The notes below the pieces were generated by a model. It had not been told where the DNA came from. It did no database searches and saw only the letters and a list, made by a program, of their open reading frames with translations. From Nodosilinea sp. E11 (GTDB taxonomy: Bacteria; Cyanobacteriota; Cyanobacteriia; Phormidesmidales; Phormidesmidaceae), in NCBI RefSeq assembly GCF_032813545.1, contig NZ_CP136514.1, forward strand, positions 62,001 through 126,000: a DNA stretch of 64,000 nt, written 5' to 3'. Both the position numbers and the translations under genes were made by a program. This document shows, one piece after another, positions 60,761 to 64,000 of the stretch (position 1 is the stretch's first letter; each line of letters opens with the position of its first letter).

Positions 60761-63241
60761 ATGGGGTCAGCTACCCAAACGACCCAATTGATCGTGCCGG
60801 GAATGGGCAGTAACCACTGTGCCGGGTTGGTCAGCACCTCTCTGAATCGCCTTGATGGGGTGAGCCAGGTGCATACGCAAATTGCTGACCACGAGGTTAC
60901 GGTGACCTTTGACCCTCAGCAGTTGGCTCCTGAAGACTTGCGCCAGGCGGTAGAGCAGGCGGGCTATGACGTGGCCCAGGTACGCAGCACCTCAGGTCAA
61001 GCCAGCCAGCAGTTGGTTTTGACGGTGCCGGGGATGGGCAGCAACCACTGCGCCGGGCTAGTGCGGACATCCCTGGAGCGCTTAGCGGGGGTGAGTGAGG
61101 TTCAACCTCGGGTGCCCGACCGGCAGGTGCTGGTGAGCTTTGACCCCCAACAGGTGGGGGCCGATGCCCTGCGCCAGGCGGTAGAGCAGGCGGGCTATGA
61201 AGTGGCCCAGGTGGCCTCGGTAGGAGAACCCGAGGCAGCAGATGACGACATTGAGGCCAACTATCTCCGGGCGGCCAAGCGCAAGCTCACCCTGGCGGCG
61301 GTTCCCACCGCGATCATCATGGGGCTGATGCTGGTGCATATGCTGTGGGTCGAGATTCCGGGGTATTTGTTGATCGTGGCGGTGCTGGCCTTTCCGGTCG
61401 TGTTTGTGGCCGGGGCCAGCACCCATCGCTCCGCCAAGCGATCGCTGCTCAATCGCACCGCCAATATGGATGTGTTGATCAGCATGGGCAGTTTGCCCCC
61501 CTACTTAATTGGCCTGCTGGGGTTTGTCTATCCCATGACCTCCTTTATGGAGATGGCCGCCACCATCATGACCTTTCACCTGCTGGGGCGCTATCTAGAA
61601 ACTCTGGCCAAGGGGCAGGCATCCCAGGCGATTCGAGCGTTGCTGACCTTGGGGGCCAAGACGGCGCAGGTGCTGCGCCATGGAGAAGAGGTAGAAGTGC
61701 CGGTGCAGGAGCTGGCCGTGGGGGATGTAATGGTGGTGCGTCCCGGCGAGAAAATCCCCACCGATGGGGAGATTGTCGAGGGCACGAGCCACATCGATGA
61801 ATCTTTGGCCACCGGGGAATCGGTGCCCGTGGAAAAGGGGCCGGGGGAGATGGTGATGGGGGCTACTCTGAACCAGGAAGGGCTGATGCAGATCAAGGCG
61901 ACTCGGGTGGGTTCAGATACTTTTTTGTCCCAGGTGATTCGCCTGGTGAAGGAAGCCCAGGGTTCCCAGGTGCCGATTCAAGAATTTGCCGACCAGGCCA
62001 CGGCCTATTTTGTGCCCGTGGTGCTCGTGATTGCCCTAGTCTCCCTGCTGGGTTGGTGGTTCTTTGCCGAGACCCTGCGGCCAATTCTGGTGTGGGGCGC
62101 AGGCTTTCTGCCCTGGGTAGATCCGACGTTGAATTCGTGGCTGCTGGGACTTTTGGCTGCGATCGCAGTTTTGGTGATTGCCTGCCCCTGCGCCCTCGGG
62201 TTAGCCACTCCTACCGCCCTAATGGTGAGTTCTGGCATGGGGGCCAAACGGGGGGTGCTGATTCGATCTGGAGACGCGATTCAGGTGATGAAGGATATTC
62301 GCACTGTGGTGTTGGATAAAACCGGCACCATCACCCAGGGCAAACCAGCCCTCACCGATGTGCAGGTGATGGGGCCGAACCTGTCCCGGCAGCAGTTGCT
62401 GCGGGCCGCCGCCAGTGTAGAAGCGGGTTCTGAGCATCCCCTGGGGCAGTCCATTATCAAAGGAGCCCGAGCCGAAGGGATAGAGATTCCTGCCGTCAGT
62501 GAGTTTCAGGCGCTCACCGCCCGAGGGGTGCAGGGACGGGTCGAGGGTGAACTGGTGCGGGTCGGCAGTCGCCGCCTGCTGCAAGAGGCTGGCATCTCGC
62601 CCCAACCGCTGGAAGCCGCCCTAGCAGCACTAGAAGCCCAGGGCAAAACCGCCATGGCCGTGGCCATTGGCGACCAAGCCGCTGGGGTAATCGCCGTCTC
62701 AGATACGGTCAAGGCTGACTCTAAAGCCGCCATTGCCCGCTTCAAAGCCCAGGGCATTACCCCGGTGATGGTGACGGGCGACAACGAACGCACCGCCCAG
62801 GCGATCGCCACCGAAGTCGGCATCGACCGGGTGCTGGCCGGGGTGCTGCCCGAGGGTAAAGTAGACGCCATCAAGCACCTACAGAGCAAACACGACAAGG
62901 TGGCCATGGTAGGAGACGGCATTAACGACGCCCCGGCCCTGACCCAGGCGGATGTGGGCATTGCCATTGGGGCGGGGGCCGATGTGGCAATTGAGGCCGC
63001 CGATGTCACCCTGGTACAAGGAGAACTCTCCAAGGTGAACGAAGTCTTTCAGCTCTCCCGCGCCACCTTCCGCAAAATTGTGCAGAACCTGTTTTGGGCC
63101 TCGATCTACAATCTGTTAGCGATCCCCATTGCGGCTTTGGGTCTGCTGCATCCGATGCTGGGGGTGGTGGCCATGACCGCCAGCTCCCTCTCGGTGATTG
63201 GCAACTCGATGCTGCTAAAGCGACTGCAATTTGAGGAGTAA
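60761..63241 (+). CDS. copA: Copper-translocating P1B-type ATPase with two atypical HMA domains
   Basis: 826 aa. Two N-terminal heavy-metal-associated domains (about 5-72 and 83-150) both carry [11 protein letters not shown], in which the first Cys of the usual GMxCxxC is Ser. P-type landmarks are intact: TGES actuator ([15 protein letters not shown]), ion-binding [15 protein letters not shown], phosphorylation site [11 protein letters not shown] motif SEHPLGQSI and [10 protein letters not shown]. The late membrane helices have the YN ([12 protein letters not shown]) and MxxSS ([12 protein letters not shown]) signatures of Cu+-exporting P1B-1 pumps. Controlled by the MerR-type promoter at 60693. 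It exports Cu+ from the cytoplasm. Confidence 0.93.
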   Translation: MGSATQTTQLIVPGMGSNHCAGLVSTSLNRLDGVSQVHTQIADHEVTVTFDPQQLAPEDLRQAVEQAGYDVAQVRSTSGQASQQLVLTVPGMGSNHCAGLVRTSLERLAGVSEVQPRVPDRQVLVSFDPQQVGADALRQAVEQAGYEVAQVASVGEPEAADDDIEANYLRAAKRKLTLAAVPTAIIMGLMLVHMLWVEIPGYLLIVAVLAFPVVFVAGASTHRSAKRSLLNRTANMDVLISMGSLPPYLIGLLGFVYPMTSFMEMAATIMTFHLLGRYLETLAKGQASQAIRALLTLGAKTAQVLRHGEEVEVPVQELAVGDVMVVRPGEKIPTDGEIVEGTSHIDESLATGESVPVEKGPGEMVMGATLNQEGLMQIKATRVGSDTFLSQVIRLVKEAQGSQVPIQEFADQATAYFVPVVLVIALVSLLGWWFFAETLRPILVWGAGFLPWVDPTLNSWLLGLLAAIAVLVIACPCALGLATPTALMVSSGMGAKRGVLIRSGDAIQVMKDIRTVVLDKTGTITQGKPALTDVQVMGPNLSRQQLLRAAASVEAGSEHPLGQSIIKGARAEGIEIPAVSEFQALTARGVQGRVEGELVRVGSRRLLQEAGISPQPLEAALAALEAQGKTAMAVAIGDQAAGVIAVSDTVKADSKAAIARFKAQGITPVMVTGDNERTAQAIATEVGIDRVLAGVLPEGKVDAIKHLQSKHDKVAMVGDGINDAPALTQADVGIAIGAGADVAIEAADVTLVQGELSKVNEVFQLSRATFRKIVQNLFWASIYNLLAIPIAALGLLHPMLGVVAMTASSLSVIGNSMLLKRLQFEE

Positions 63242-63294
63242 TTTCAACGCGAAACTAGACCCTAGGGCATGGGGATCAAGTCACTAATGGGCCT

Positions 63295-63361
63295 CGACAA
63301 GCTCAGGGCGAACATTCGCCCTGTTCGCGCAGCGGCTCCTTTGGAGCAACCTGTCGAAGGG
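63295..63361. repeat. 67-bp direct repeat, right copy, bounding the metal island
   Basis: Matches the copy at 57017-57083 in 63 of 67 positions, in the same orientation. It lies 53 bp after the copA stop codon. The two copies delimit about 6.2 kb carrying all the copper-related genes. Confidence 0.8.
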
Positions 63362-63373
63362 CATCACCTGGGT

Positions 63374-64000
63374 TTACGGCACAGAGCTACAGGTGCATAT
63401 TACGTCCCGCCTTACGTGGATACCCCTACCGGGGGGGATGCTCTCAGTTATTCGCTGGCGATCGCCCTGCCGGTCAGCCCAGGGCCACCAATGATAGTTA
63501 GTTAGGGCCTTAATCTCGGATTGCATCGACAGCAGAGTGCGGCAGCGGGCCTCAAGGACATCTTCGAGATCACTGAGGGCGTCAAAGCAGCGGTTGACTA
63601 AGGGCTCATCGGCGAGTCGCCAGAGCCGTTCTGCCGGCTGTAACTCGGGTGAGTAAGGCGGCAAGACCTCTAGATGAATGCCGTCGGGTATCACCAGGTC
63701 TTTGCAGGTGTGCCATCCAGCCCCATCGATGACCAACAAAATCCGCTTGTGAGGGCCAGCCCCGACTTGATCTGCAAAGGTAGCCAGGGCTTGGTTAAAC
63801 CAATCGCTATTCACCCGAGGCAGAATGAGCCACTCGGTATCGCCGGTCGTGGGATGAACAAACCCGTAGAGGTACGTCCACTCATAGCGTGGGTCAACCA
63901 GGGCCAACGGTCGTTGCCCGACTTTGGCCCACACCTTGCGAATAATCGGTTTCAATCCCAAGCGATGCTCATCAAACGACCACGCTTCGACCAGCGCGTC
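63374..64000 (-). CDS. IS630-type transposase, running off the right edge, C-terminus altered
   Basis: About 209 visible codons of a transposase whose start lies beyond the window: DEHRLGLKPIIRKVW, YGFVHPTTGDTEWLIL, ILLVIDGAGWHTC with the second Asp, and VLPPYSPELQPAERLWR with the Glu. The normal end should be at about TNYHWWP (near 63480), where a second fragment in the window (37978-38085) stops. Here the frame runs on another ~35 codons (RQGDRQRITES, ending CTCSSVP), indicating that the end of the element is damaged. Confidence 0.8.
   Translation of the reverse strand, partial: DALVEAWSFDEHRLGLKPIIRKVWAKVGQRPLALVDPRYEWTYLYGFVHPTTGDTEWLILPRVNSDWFNQALATFADQVGAGPHKRILLVIDGAGWHTCKDLVIPDGIHLEVLPPYSPELQPAERLWRLADEPLVNRCFDALSDLEDVLEARCRTLLSMQSEIKALTNYHWWPWADRQGDRQRITESIPPGRGIHVRRDVICTCSSVP

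Overview
The window comes from a filamentous-type (Leptolyngbya/Nodosilinea-like) cyanobacterium. The HIP1 octamer GCGATCGC is scattered through nearly every chromosomal-type gene. The gene families (cyAbrB regulator, DUF1636, DUF305, HPP, large CBS-PAS-GAF hybrid kinases) and the short GC-rich intergenic repeats are also typical of that group. The species assignment is inference. Almost nothing here is housekeeping, so this is an accessory region or a large plasmid.

Layout. (1) 1-14190 is an iron-siderophore block: the end of a TonB-dependent receptor, a FecB-like lipoprotein, a DUF1636 Cys-rich protein, an ABC exporter, a FecE-like ATPase with two FecCD permeases, and ExbD, ExbB and TonB. 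It is interrupted by mgtC, an IS630 element, an AbiGi-like putative defence gene and a small gene with a highly structured leader. (2) 15117-22105 is a plasmid-type module: a telomere-resolvase (protelomerase)-like enzyme, a cyAbrB regulator, a coiled-coil membrane protein, a ParA ATPase, a small basic protein, a ~700-bp array of about 31 pyrimidine-rich 22-24 bp repeats, and a MobC-like/MOBP relaxase pair. A full group II intron follows. (3) 24897-35848 holds membrane and stress genes (M48 protease, DUF456, AI-2E-type, HPP, DUF389, MscS), several broken, then an oxidoreductase/LysR divergent pair. (4) 35886-38557 holds debris: a 5'-truncated group II intron joined to a truncated gntR, and transposase and cobW fragments. 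(5) 38656-45125 encodes two giant signalling proteins: REC-GGDEF-EAL, and a CBS/PAS/GAF hybrid histidine kinase. (6) 45376-56728 is a mobile-element graveyard in which one umuC gene is split by IS66, a group II intron and an ISL3 element and also carries an amber codon. A second IS66 copy truncates a NERD-type helicase and a secreted-protein gene. (7) 57017-63361 is a copper/heavy-metal island bounded by 67-bp direct repeats: a multicopper oxidase with an internal TGA, a methyltransferase, DUF305 proteins and a CopA ATPase, with three MerR-type operator/promoters and no MerR gene in view. The window ends inside another IS630-type transposase.

How it works together. The iron genes form a complete energised uptake route: outer-membrane receptor driven by TonB-ExbB-ExbD, then periplasmic binding protein, then FecCDE. 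The ABC exporter may secrete the siderophore. The plasmid module would provide hairpin-telomere resolution, partition and mobilisation. The metal island would oxidise and export copper under MerR-type control. The most unusual content is the protelomerase-like gene next to a ParA operon and a helically phased repeat array.
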